NCBI GenBank assembly: GCA_964466745.1
Contig: CAYXOX010000176.1
Location: 1-5,555, forward strand
Direction of reading: 5' to 3'
Origin: CAYXOX01 sp964466745
Lineage (GTDB): Bacteria > Pseudomonadota > Alphaproteobacteria > Rhodobacterales > Rhodobacteraceae
DNA length: 5,555 bases
Shown: positions 1 to 4,982 of the stretch, piece after piece
Position numbering within the stretch: position 1 is the first letter of the stretch
How the letters are laid out: every line of letters begins with the position of its first letter
Notes under the pieces: generated by a model
What the model was told of the DNA's origin: nothing
The model's input: the letters and a program-made list of their open reading frames with translations, nothing else
Database searches by the model: none
Program-made: the position numbers and the translations under genes

Positions 1-415
1 CGCGCCCGGCGGAGCCGAGGTGGTGGCGGGCTTCGCCGGCTCGACCGCCGACGCGTTCACCCTGCTGGAGCGTCTGGAAAAGAAGCTGGAGGCCACGCCG
101 GGCCAGTTGCAGCGCGCCTGCGTCGAACTCGCCAAGGACTGGCGCACCGACAAGTACCTTCAGAAGCTGGAGGCGATGCTCATCGTCACCGACGGCCGCG
201 AGCTCTACGTGATCACCGGCGCCGGCGACGTGCTCGAACCCGAGCACGATGTCACCGCAATCGGCTCGGGCGGCAACTACGCCCTCGCCGCGGCGCGCGC
301 CCTGATGGACGGCGAGCTGGGCGCCGAGGCCATCGCCCGCCGGGCCATGGCCATCGCGGCGGACATCTGCGTCTACACCAACGGCAACCTCACGGTCGAA
401 ACCATCGGCAGCTGA
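1..415 (+). CDS. hslV: HslV (ClpQ), peptidase subunit of the HslVU ATP-dependent protease, 3' part only
   Basis: This is the last 137 residues of HslV, an N-terminal-nucleophile threonine peptidase whose double hexamer docks with the HslU ATPase to degrade unfolded or regulatory proteins in the cytoplasm. The reading frame is open to the left edge (first full codon at base 2), so the start, the catalytic N-terminal Thr and roughly 45-50 residues lie outside the window; the in-frame GTG at base 20 is internal, because conserved family sequence continues upstream of it. In the visible part I recognise VAGFAGSTADAFTLLERLE (about residues 8-26), VELAKDWRTDKYL (41-53), the GSGGNYALAAARAL block (88-101) and the C-terminal ADICVYTN segment (120-127), which in characterised HslV helps form a cation-binding site. 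The C terminus is family-typical. The usual partner hslU is not directly downstream: the next gene is convergent hemW, so hslU must lie upstream or elsewhere. Identification is firm. Confidence 0.95.
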   Translation, partial: APGGAEVVAGFAGSTADAFTLLERLEKKLEATPGQLQRACVELAKDWRTDKYLQKLEAMLIVTDGRELYVITGAGDVLEPEHDVTAIGSGGNYALAAARALMDGELGAEAIARRAMAIAADICVYTNGNLTVETIGS

Positions 416-450
416 GGCCAGCGCCCCGCCCGCCGCGGCTCGCGCTGTCC

Positions 451-504
451 GCTTTCACTTTGGCCCCGAAATACCTCGGGGAGCGCGAGGGGCTGGCCCC
501 TCGC
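451..504. repeat. Intergenic element with two adjacent hairpins (Rhodobacterales-type dispersed repeat, probable)
   Basis: The gap between convergent hslV and hemW contains a compact element. It runs from GCTTTCACTTTGG into a perfect hairpin CCCCGA-(6 nt)-TCGGGG at 464-481, then a second perfect hairpin at 485-504. The wording CCCCGAAATACCTCGGGG followed by a GGGGCTGGCCCC-like stem resembles short elements I recall seeing at gene ends in many Rhodobacterales genomes. That resemblance is from memory, not from a search. The base pairing is read directly from the sequence; dispersal in this genome is inferred. Confidence 0.5.
485..504. terminator. Candidate bidirectional terminator hairpin between hslV and hemW
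   Basis: GCGAGGGG (485-492) pairs perfectly with CCCCTCGC (497-504) around a CTGG tetraloop, giving an 8-bp GC-rich stem. It sits about 70 bases past the hslV stop and about 25 bases past the hemW stop on the other strand, where a shared terminator is expected. Neither strand has a T-tract after the stem, so it is not a canonical intrinsic terminator; a role in stabilising mRNA 3' ends is also possible. Confidence 0.4.
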
Positions 505-528
505 ACCCGCCCGCCCCGCGCCGCCGGG

Positions 529-1773
529 TCAGGCGGCGAGCCGCGCGATGAGGTGGTCGAGCAGGAGCCGGCCCCGGTCGGTGGCGACGATCCGCGGCCC
601 CGTGCGGCCGATGAGCCCGTCCTGCCGGAGCGCGTCGAGCCCCTCCTCGGGGATCGGCGCGCCCCGCAGCGCCTCGAGGCGGGCGCGGTCCAGCCCCTCG
701 GTGAGGCGCATCGCCAGCAGCGCGTATTCCTCCGCCTGATCGCGGGCGGCGATCGGCACCCTGCCGAGTTCGCCGTGCCCCGCGGTTTCCACCGCCTCCA
801 GCCAGCGGGCGGGCATCCGGTGGGTTTCGGTGGCGTGCCGCTGCCCGCCGAGCGTCAGGCGGCCATGGGCGCCGGGGCCGATCCCGGCATAGTCGCCGTA
901 GCGCCAGTAGACGAGGTTGTGGCGCGATTGCGCCCCCTCGCGGGCGTGGTTCGAGATCTCGTAGCCGGGCAGCCCGGCGGCGGCGCAGGCCTCCTGGGTG
1001 ATCTCCCAGAGCGCGACGGCGCGGTCTTCGTCGGGCAGGCCGGCCAGCTTGCCCGCGGCGTGCCGCGCGCCGAAGGCCGTGCCCGGCTCCACCGTGAGCT
1101 GGTAGAGCGAGAGGTGGTCCACCGCCATGGCGAGCGCGCCGCGCAGTTCCGTGCGCCAGGCGGCGGGCGCCTGGTCCTGCCGGGCGTAGATCAGATCGAA
1201 GCTCACCCGGCCGAACTGCGCGCGCGCGATCTCGAAGGCCGCGCGGGCCTCGGCCGCCGAGTGGAGCCGGCCGAGGCGGCGCAGGTCGCCGTCGTCGAGC
1301 GCCTGCACCCCGAGGCTGACGCGGTTCACCCCGGCGTCGGCGTAGCCCGCGAAGCGCCCGGCCTCCACGCTGGTCGGGTTGGCCTCGAGGGTGACCTCGA
1401 GATCGTTCGCCACCCTCCACCGCCGGCGCACGCGTTCGAGAATGGCATGCACCGTCCGGGGCGCCATGAGCGAAGGGGTGCCGCCGCCGAAGAAAACGCT
1501 GCCGAGCACGCGGCCATCAGTGAGCTCGGCGCACCGGTCGATCTCGGCGAGGAACGCCCGCTCCCAGCGCGGCTCGTCGATCGTCGCGGCCACGTGGGAG
1601 TTGAAATCGCAGTAGGGGCACTTGGCCTGGCAGAAGGGCCAGTGGATGTAGAGCCCGAAGCCGCCCGCCCTCCAGTCCTCTGCCGCAGCCGCGGCCGCGG
1701 CTTCCGTCCCGGTCCCGGCCGGGGCGAGGGGCGGTTCCGTCCGGTTCCCCGCGGCAGCCGGCCCGTCAGCCAA
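529..1773 (-). CDS. hemW: HemW, radical-SAM heme-binding protein / heme chaperone (formerly YggW, HemN-like)
   Basis: This 414-residue protein belongs to the HemN/HemW radical-SAM family. The cluster-binding motif is CQAKCPYC (C48, C52, C55), in the context LYIHWPFCQAKCPYCDFNSH. The residue after CPYCD is Phe, so the fourth cysteine of true coproporphyrinogen dehydrogenase HemN (CxxxCxxCxC) is missing. The glycine-rich SAM motif FFGGGTPS is at 94-101, and the HemW-type HNLVYW motif, implicated in heme binding, is at 285-290. The C-terminal HemW domain is present. HemW is thought to bind heme and deliver it to respiratory proteins rather than make it. Start: an in-frame TGA lies four codons before the TTG at 1773, and I see no in-frame ATG or GTG between that TTG and the radical-SAM core, so TTG overlapping the rdgB stop by 8 bp is the only sensible start. 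I see no clear Shine-Dalgarno, so coupling to rdgB translation is likely. Oddity: an Ala-, Pro- and Gly-rich extension of about 35 residues, including seven alanines in a row, precedes the core. It is the last gene of the rph-rdgB-hemW operon. Confidence 0.93.
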   Translation of the reverse strand: MADGPAAAGNRTEPPLAPAGTGTEAAAAAAAEDWRAGGFGLYIHWPFCQAKCPYCDFNSHVAATIDEPRWERAFLAEIDRCAELTDGRVLGSVFFGGGTPSLMAPRTVHAILERVRRRWRVANDLEVTLEANPTSVEAGRFAGYADAGVNRVSLGVQALDDGDLRRLGRLHSAAEARAAFEIARAQFGRVSFDLIYARQDQAPAAWRTELRGALAMAVDHLSLYQLTVEPGTAFGARHAAGKLAGLPDEDRAVALWEITQEACAAAGLPGYEISNHAREGAQSRHNLVYWRYGDYAGIGPGAHGRLTLGGQRHATETHRMPARWLEAVETAGHGELGRVPIAARDQAEEYALLAMRLTEGLDRARLEALRGAPIPEEGLDALRQDGLIGRTGPRIVATDRGRLLLDHLIARLAA

Positions 1774-2377
1774 GGCAGGCGCTCACGAGTTTCTCGAAGG
1801 CCCGCGCCCGGTGGCTCATGGCGTGCTTCCGGTCCGGATCCATCTCGCCGAACGTCTCGGTTTCGCCGTCGGGGAGGAACACCGGGTCGAAGCCGAACCC
1901 GCGCGACCCCCGCATGGGCCAGACCACACGCCCCGCGACGCTCCCGGTGAAGATCTCGTCGTGCCCGTCGGGCCAGGCGATGCAGAGCGTGCAGGTGAAG
2001 GCGCAGCTGCGGGGTTCGGGCGCGCCGATGGCTTCGAGCTCCCGCCAGAGGCGGGTCATGGCCAGCGTGAAGTCGCGGCCCGCGCCGGTTTCCGCCCAGT
2101 CGGCGGTGTGGACCCCGGGCGCCCCGCCCAGCGCATCGACCATGATGCCGCTGTCGTCCGAGAGCGCCGGCAGTCCCGATGCGCGGGCCGCGAAATGGGC
2201 CTTGATCCGGGCGTTTCCGGCGAAGGTCGTCTCGGTTTCCTCGGGTTCGGCGAGGCCGAGCCCGGCGGCCGGGACCACCTCCTTGCCGAAGGGTGCCAGG
2301 AGCGCCGCGATCTCGCGCAGCTTGCCGGCGTTGTGGGAGGCCAGCACGAGCCTCGGCTCGGTCAGCCGGCGTGTCAC
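1766..2377 (-). CDS. rdgB: RdgB, dITP/XTP pyrophosphatase (HAM1 / non-canonical purine NTP pyrophosphatase)
   Basis: RdgB hydrolyses dITP, ITP and XTP to the monophosphate and pyrophosphate, keeping deaminated purines out of DNA and RNA. The 203-residue length is normal for the Ham1/RdgB family. Visible motifs are SHNAGKLREI (14-23) for substrate phosphate contacts, ETETTFAGNARIKA (47-60), the metal-binding and catalytic DDSG (74-77), GFGFDPVF (160-167) for base recognition, and HAMSHRARAF (185-194). Start choice: GTG at 2377 overlaps the rph stop codon in a GTGA arrangement (4-bp overlap), a typical translational-coupling junction, and gives an N terminus of family length. A longer open frame exists upstream but would run antisense-free through rph in another frame and has no family similarity. 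The stop overlaps the TTG start of hemW. It is the middle gene of the operon and is presumably expressed from the rph promoter. All key residues are intact. Confidence 0.95.
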   Translation of the reverse strand: MTRRLTEPRLVLASHNAGKLREIAALLAPFGKEVVPAAGLGLAEPEETETTFAGNARIKAHFAARASGLPALSDDSGIMVDALGGAPGVHTADWAETGAGRDFTLAMTRLWRELEAIGAPEPRSCAFTCTLCIAWPDGHDEIFTGSVAGRVVWPMRGSRGFGFDPVFLPDGETETFGEMDPDRKHAMSHRARAFEKLVSACLG

Positions 2378-3081
2378 GCCACGGCGGCCTTCTGCGCGGC
2401 GCCGAGCGCGGCCACCCCGGCCCCGGCGAGATCGAGGAGCCCCGACATCTGCTCGCGCGTGAAGGTGGCGCCCTCGGCCGACATCTGCACCTCGATGAGC
2501 CGGTTGCCCGTCATCACGAAATTGCCGTCGGTTCCGGCCTCGCTGTCCTCGAGGTAGTCGAGGTCGAGCACCAGCTGGCCCGCGTAGATGCCGCAACTCA
2601 CGGCGGCGACCGGCTCGCCGAGCGGGTCGGAGATGATGTCCCCGGCCTTCATGAGCCGGTCGATGGCCAGGCGCAGCGCCACCCAGCCGCCGGTGATCGC
2701 GGCGCAGCGGGTGCCGCCGTCGGCCTGGATCACGTCGCAGTCCACCGTGATCTGGCGCTCGCCGAGGGCGACCCTGTCGATCCCCGCGCGCAGCGACCGG
2801 CCGATCAGCCGCTGGATCTCCTGCGTGCGCCCGGACTGGCCGTTCTTGGCCTCGCGGCGCATCCGGCTGTGAGTCGCGCGTGGAAGCATTCCGTATTCCG
2901 CGGTGACCCAGCCGAGCCCCGAGCCCTTCAGGAAGGGCGGCACCCGTTCCTCGAGGCTGGCGGTGCAAAGCACGTGCGTGTCGCCGCATCGGATCATGCA
3001 GGAGCCCTCGGCATGGCGGATGACCCCGGTTTCGATTGAAATCGGGCGCATTTCGTCTATCTGGCGTCCTGATGGTCGCAT
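2374..3081 (-). CDS. rph: RNase PH, phosphate-dependent tRNA 3'-exoribonuclease
   Basis: RNase PH removes nucleotides from tRNA precursor 3' ends using inorganic phosphate, releasing nucleoside diphosphates; it acts as a ring-shaped hexamer. The 235 residues match the family length. The N-terminal MRPSGR block, VTAEYGMLPRATHSR (59-73), the phosphate-binding GGTR (122-125, with R125 as the expected phosphate-contacting arginine), and the acidic LDYLEDSEAGTD stretch (174-185) holding the metal-binding aspartates are all present, as is the GNFVMTG segment. Unlike the well-known E. coli K-12 allele there is no C-terminal frameshift. Start: the ATG at 3081 has a good Shine-Dalgarno (GAGGAGAG) six or so bases upstream, and the conserved MRPSGR begins exactly there. 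An in-frame extension to 3237 would run into hrcA and has no family similarity. Early codons are A-rich at third positions (CGA, CCA, TCA, GGA, ATA), unlike the rest of the gene, consistent with low structure at the initiation site. It is the first gene of the rph-rdgB-hemW operon, divergent from hrcA. Confidence 0.96.
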   Translation of the reverse strand: MRPSGRQIDEMRPISIETGVIRHAEGSCMIRCGDTHVLCTASLEERVPPFLKGSGLGWVTAEYGMLPRATHSRMRREAKNGQSGRTQEIQRLIGRSLRAGIDRVALGERQITVDCDVIQADGGTRCAAITGGWVALRLAIDRLMKAGDIISDPLGEPVAAVSCGIYAGQLVLDLDYLEDSEAGTDGNFVMTGNRLIEVQMSAEGATFTREQMSGLLDLAGAGVAALGAAQKAAVA

Positions 3082-3085
3082 CGTG

Positions 3086-3093
3086 CTCTCCTC
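3086..3093 (-). promoter_or_regulatory. Shine-Dalgarno of rph
   Basis: On the minus strand GAGGAGAG precedes the rph ATG, with the AGGAG core (3092-3088) about six bases from the start codon. It fixes the start at 3081 over the longer open frame and is the strongest ribosome-binding site of the minus-strand operon. The two downstream genes rely on overlaps instead. Confidence 0.75.
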
Positions 3094-3106
3094 GTTCGCG
3101 CCACCG

Positions 3107-3134
3107 TCTATGCCCGGGCCGCGCGACAGTGCAA
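3107..3134 (-). promoter_or_regulatory. Candidate promoter for rph-rdgB-hemW
   Basis: Read on the minus strand, TTGCAC (3134-3129) is a good -35 match, followed after 16 bases by CATAGA (3112-3107) as a weak -10. Initiation would fall near 3100, leaving a leader of about 20 bases that contains the Shine-Dalgarno. The -10 match is poor (three of six), and this is inference from position and wording only. Confidence 0.33.
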
Positions 3135-3140
3135 CCCCGA

Positions 3141-3169
3141 TTGACGCCGGCGCGCCGAGTGGATCAGAT
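3141..3169 (+). promoter_or_regulatory. Candidate promoter for hrcA-grpE
   Basis: TTGACG (3141-3146) is a five-of-six match to the housekeeping -35, and a weak -10, TCAGAT (3164-3169), follows after 17 bases. The start of transcription would be near 3176 and the leader about 20 bases. The spacer contains a perfect 10-bp palindrome CGGCGCGCCG (3148-3157). No CIRCE element (TTAGCACTC-N9-GAGTGCTAA) is present, so HrcA does not appear to repress its own gene through the usual operator here. I also see no good heat-shock sigma (RpoH) pair. The -35 lies only six bases from the opposing rph -35. Confidence 0.4.
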
Positions 3170-3196
3170 CGGCCGAACGCAGGGCATCGCAAGCGC

Positions 3197-4270
3197 ATGA
3201 CCGAACAGACCGACGGCCAGAAACTCCTCGAAGCCATGAACGCCCGATCGCGGGAAGTGTTCCGCCGGGTGGTGGAGGGCTATCTCGACAGCGGCGAGCC
3301 GGTGGGCTCGCGCACGCTCACGCGCAGCATGAGCGAGCGGGTTTCGGCCGCCACGATCCGCAATGTCATGCAGGATCTGGAGTATCTCGGCCTGCTCGAC
3401 AGCCCCCATGTGAGCGCGGGCCGCATTCCCACCCATCTCGGGTTGCGGATGTTCGTGGACGGGCTTCTCGAAGTGGGCGATCTTTCGGGGGACGATCGCG
3501 AGGCGCTCGATGCGACGGTGGGCTCGAACGCCGCCGATGTTCCGGCCCTGCTGGACAAGGTGGGCTCGGCGCTTTCGGGGCTGACACAGGGGGCGAGCCT
3601 CGTGCTGGCGCCCAAGCAGGAGGCGCCGATCCGGCACATCGAGTTCGTGGGCCTCGCCCCGGACCGCGCGCTGGTGGTGCTCGTGTTCGCCGACGGCACC
3701 GTCGAGAACCGCGTCTTCGCGCTGCCCTCGGGGCAGACTCCCGCCTCGCTCAGGGAGGCGGCGAACTTTCTGAACGCGGCGATCGAGGGGCGCACGCTGA
3801 GCGAGGTGCGCGGGGTGATCGAGCGGGAGATTTCCCAGCGGCGCCAGGAGCTCGACACCCTCGCCCGCGATCTCGTGGAGCAGGGTCTTGCCATCTGGCA
3901 GGACGAGGGCGAACGGGCCGAGCGGCTGATCGTGCGCGGCCGCTCGAACCTGCTGACCGGGGACGCCGAAGGAGAGGACCTGGACCGGATCCGCAACCTC
4001 TTCGACGATCTCGAACGCAAGCGGGACATCGCGGAATTTCTCGAGCTTGCCGAGGGCGGAGAGGGGGTGCGGATCTTCATCGGATCCGAGAACAAGCTTT
4101 TTTCGCTGACGGGTTCCTCTTTGGTGGTCTCTCCATATATGAACGCGGACCGCAAGATCGTCGGGGCGGTGGGTGTCATCGGGCCGACGAGGCTGAACTA
4201 CGGGCGCATCGTGCCCATTGTCGATTACACCGCGCAGCTCGTCGGCAAGCTGATCGCCGACCGCGGCTAA
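3197..4270 (+). CDS. hrcA: HrcA, heat-inducible transcription repressor (CIRCE-binding)
   Basis: HrcA is the dimeric repressor that binds CIRCE operators, classically upstream of groESL, and whose activity depends on GroEL. The 357-residue product has the family layout. An N-terminal winged helix-turn-helix spans about residues 14-90, with LDSGEPVGSRTL (30-41), the helix VSAATIRNVMQDLEYLGLL (49-67) and the wing HVSAGRIPT (71-79). A GAF-like dimerisation domain follows, including the IGSENKLFSLTGSSLVVSPY block (295-314) and the C-terminal GAVGVIGPTRLNYGRIVPIV segment. Start: ATG 3197 has only a weak, distant AGGG (3181-3184). A second in-frame ATG at 3236 sits right before the conserved NARSREVFRRVV, so a protein 13 residues shorter is possible. 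Bases 4091-4140, inside the conserved C-terminal block, are locally much less GC-rich than the rest. grpE follows after a 9-base gap and is surely co-transcribed. No CIRCE is visible in this window, so the target operon lies elsewhere. Confidence 0.95.
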   Translation: MTEQTDGQKLLEAMNARSREVFRRVVEGYLDSGEPVGSRTLTRSMSERVSAATIRNVMQDLEYLGLLDSPHVSAGRIPTHLGLRMFVDGLLEVGDLSGDDREALDATVGSNAADVPALLDKVGSALSGLTQGASLVLAPKQEAPIRHIEFVGLAPDRALVVLVFADGTVENRVFALPSGQTPASLREAANFLNAAIEGRTLSEVRGVIEREISQRRQELDTLARDLVEQGLAIWQDEGERAERLIVRGRSNLLTGDAEGEDLDRIRNLFDDLERKRDIAEFLELAEGGEGVRIFIGSENKLFSLTGSSLVVSPYMNADRKIVGAVGVIGPTRLNYGRIVPIVDYTAQLVGKLIADRG

Positions 4271-4275
4271 GAGGA
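4271..4275 (+). promoter_or_regulatory. Shine-Dalgarno of grpE
   Basis: GAGGA directly follows the hrcA TAA stop and lies four bases before the grpE ATG at 4280. It is clearly better than the hrcA site, which fits higher translation of the chaperone cofactor than of the repressor from one mRNA. Confidence 0.7.
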
Positions 4276-4279
4276 AATC

Positions 4280-4888
4280 ATGGCGAAACCGAAGAAAGAC
4301 GAGGATCTCCTGGCCGAAATCGCGGCCGCCGTGGCCGATCCCGACGATCCAGATGCCGAAGCCGATGCCTTCGCCGAACCCGAGGTTGAGTTCGGCGCGC
4401 CGGAGGGCGGCGAGGCGCTTGCCGCGCAGATCGAGGCGCTGAAGGCGGAGCGCGACGAGTTGCGCGACCGGTTCATGCGGGCGCTGGCGGATGCCGAGAA
4501 CTCCCGCAAGCGCTCCGAGCGCGACCGGAAGGAAGCCGAGAACTACGGCGGCTCCAAGCTCGCGCGCGACATGCTGCCCGTTTACGACAACATGAAGCGC
4601 GCGCTGGAAGCCGCCACGGACGAGCAGCGCGCCGCAATGGGCGCCGTGCTCGAGGGCGTGGAGCTTACGATGCGCGAGCTTCTGAACGTCTTCAAGAAAC
4701 ACGGGATCGAGCGGGTGGAGCCGCAGGTGGGCGAAAGGTTCGACCCGCAGCTTCACCAGGCGATGTTCGAGGCGCCGGTGCCGGGCACCAAGGCCGGCGA
4801 CATCATCCAGGTGATGACCGAGGGCTTCATGCTGCACGACCGCTTGCTGCGCCCGGCGCAGGTGGGCGTGAGCTCCACCCCGGCCTGA
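4280..4888 (+). CDS. grpE: GrpE, nucleotide exchange factor of the DnaK chaperone
   Basis: GrpE is a cytoplasmic homodimer that speeds ADP release from DnaK and resets the DnaK-DnaJ folding cycle. The 202 residues show the standard order: a variable acidic N-terminal tail (about 1-45, rich in Asp, Glu and Ala), a long charged helix forming the dimer coiled coil (about 46-90, AAQIEALKAERDELRDRFMR and onward), the four-helix-bundle region with LPVYDNMKRAL (99-109), and the C-terminal beta-wing carrying the family signature from FDPQLHQAMFE (154-164) to GFMLHDRLLRPAQVGVS (182-198). Length and motifs are intact. The ATG is fixed by the GAGGA site just upstream and by the absence of any conserved sequence before it. 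It is the second gene of the hrcA-grpE operon, nine bases after hrcA. dnaK and dnaJ are not in this window. Transcription probably ends at the large hairpin that follows. Confidence 0.97.
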   Translation: MAKPKKDEDLLAEIAAAVADPDDPDAEADAFAEPEVEFGAPEGGEALAAQIEALKAERDELRDRFMRALADAENSRKRSERDRKEAENYGGSKLARDMLPVYDNMKRALEAATDEQRAAMGAVLEGVELTMRELLNVFKKHGIERVEPQVGERFDPQLHQAMFEAPVPGTKAGDIIQVMTEGFMLHDRLLRPAQVGVSSTPA

Positions 4889-4898
4889 CACCCGCGCA

Positions 4899-4976
4899 CC
4901 CGCCCCGGCCCCGAGCCGGGGCCTCGCCGTTGCCGTTGAAGGGTGCCGCGAGGCCCCGGCTCGGGGCCGGGGCGGG
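4899..4976. terminator. Large perfect inverted repeat between convergent grpE and mutS (probable bidirectional terminator)
   Basis: Bases 4899-4927 and 4948-4976 are exact reverse complements (29 bp each) around a 20-base loop (4928-4947). The stem is almost wholly G and C and would be extremely stable. Each arm also contains its own smaller palindrome, GGCCCC-GAGCC-GGGGCC (4907-4923 and its mirror), so the unit can fold either as one long hairpin or as two short ones, like paired palindromic units of REP/BIME elements. It starts 10 bases after the grpE stop and ends 6 bases from the mutS stop. No T-tract follows on either strand. A terminator or mRNA-end stabiliser for both genes is the simplest role; a dispersed repeat is the alternative, and both may be true. 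Confidence 0.6.
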
Positions 4977-4982
4977 GCGGGG

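Noticed and set aside
460..1950. Long plus-strand open frame (about 496 codons) across hemW and part of rdgB
   Set aside because: It is antisense to hemW and rdgB, rich in Arg, Pro, Gly and Ala as expected of shadow frames in high-GC DNA, and has no recognisable domain. HemW and RdgB motifs on the other strand are intact.
1811..3039. Plus-strand frames opposite rdgB and rph
   Set aside because: They are antisense shadows without domains or ribosome-binding sites; the genes on the minus strand account for the coding signal.
3120..3165. Possible CIRCE operator around the TTGCACTG (minus) and GAGTGG (plus) strings
   Set aside because: Neither string has a matching opposite half-site at the required 9-base spacing; only scattered positions agree with the consensus.
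3162..3170. Two GATC sites one base apart as a methylation-controlled switch
   Set aside because: Short and likely chance; there is no sign here that GATC methylation by Dam operates in this organism, and CcrM-type methylation in this group uses GANTC.
3082..3237. N-terminal extension of rph up to 3237
   Set aside because: It would overlap the start of hrcA and the divergent promoter, has no family similarity, and a strong Shine-Dalgarno marks the ATG at 3081, where conserved MRPSGR begins.
3164..4891. Long minus-strand open frame (575 codons) opposite hrcA and grpE
   Set aside because: It is a shadow of two certain genes, with a His-, Leu- and Arg-rich composition typical of antisense frames in GC-rich DNA, and no recognisable family.
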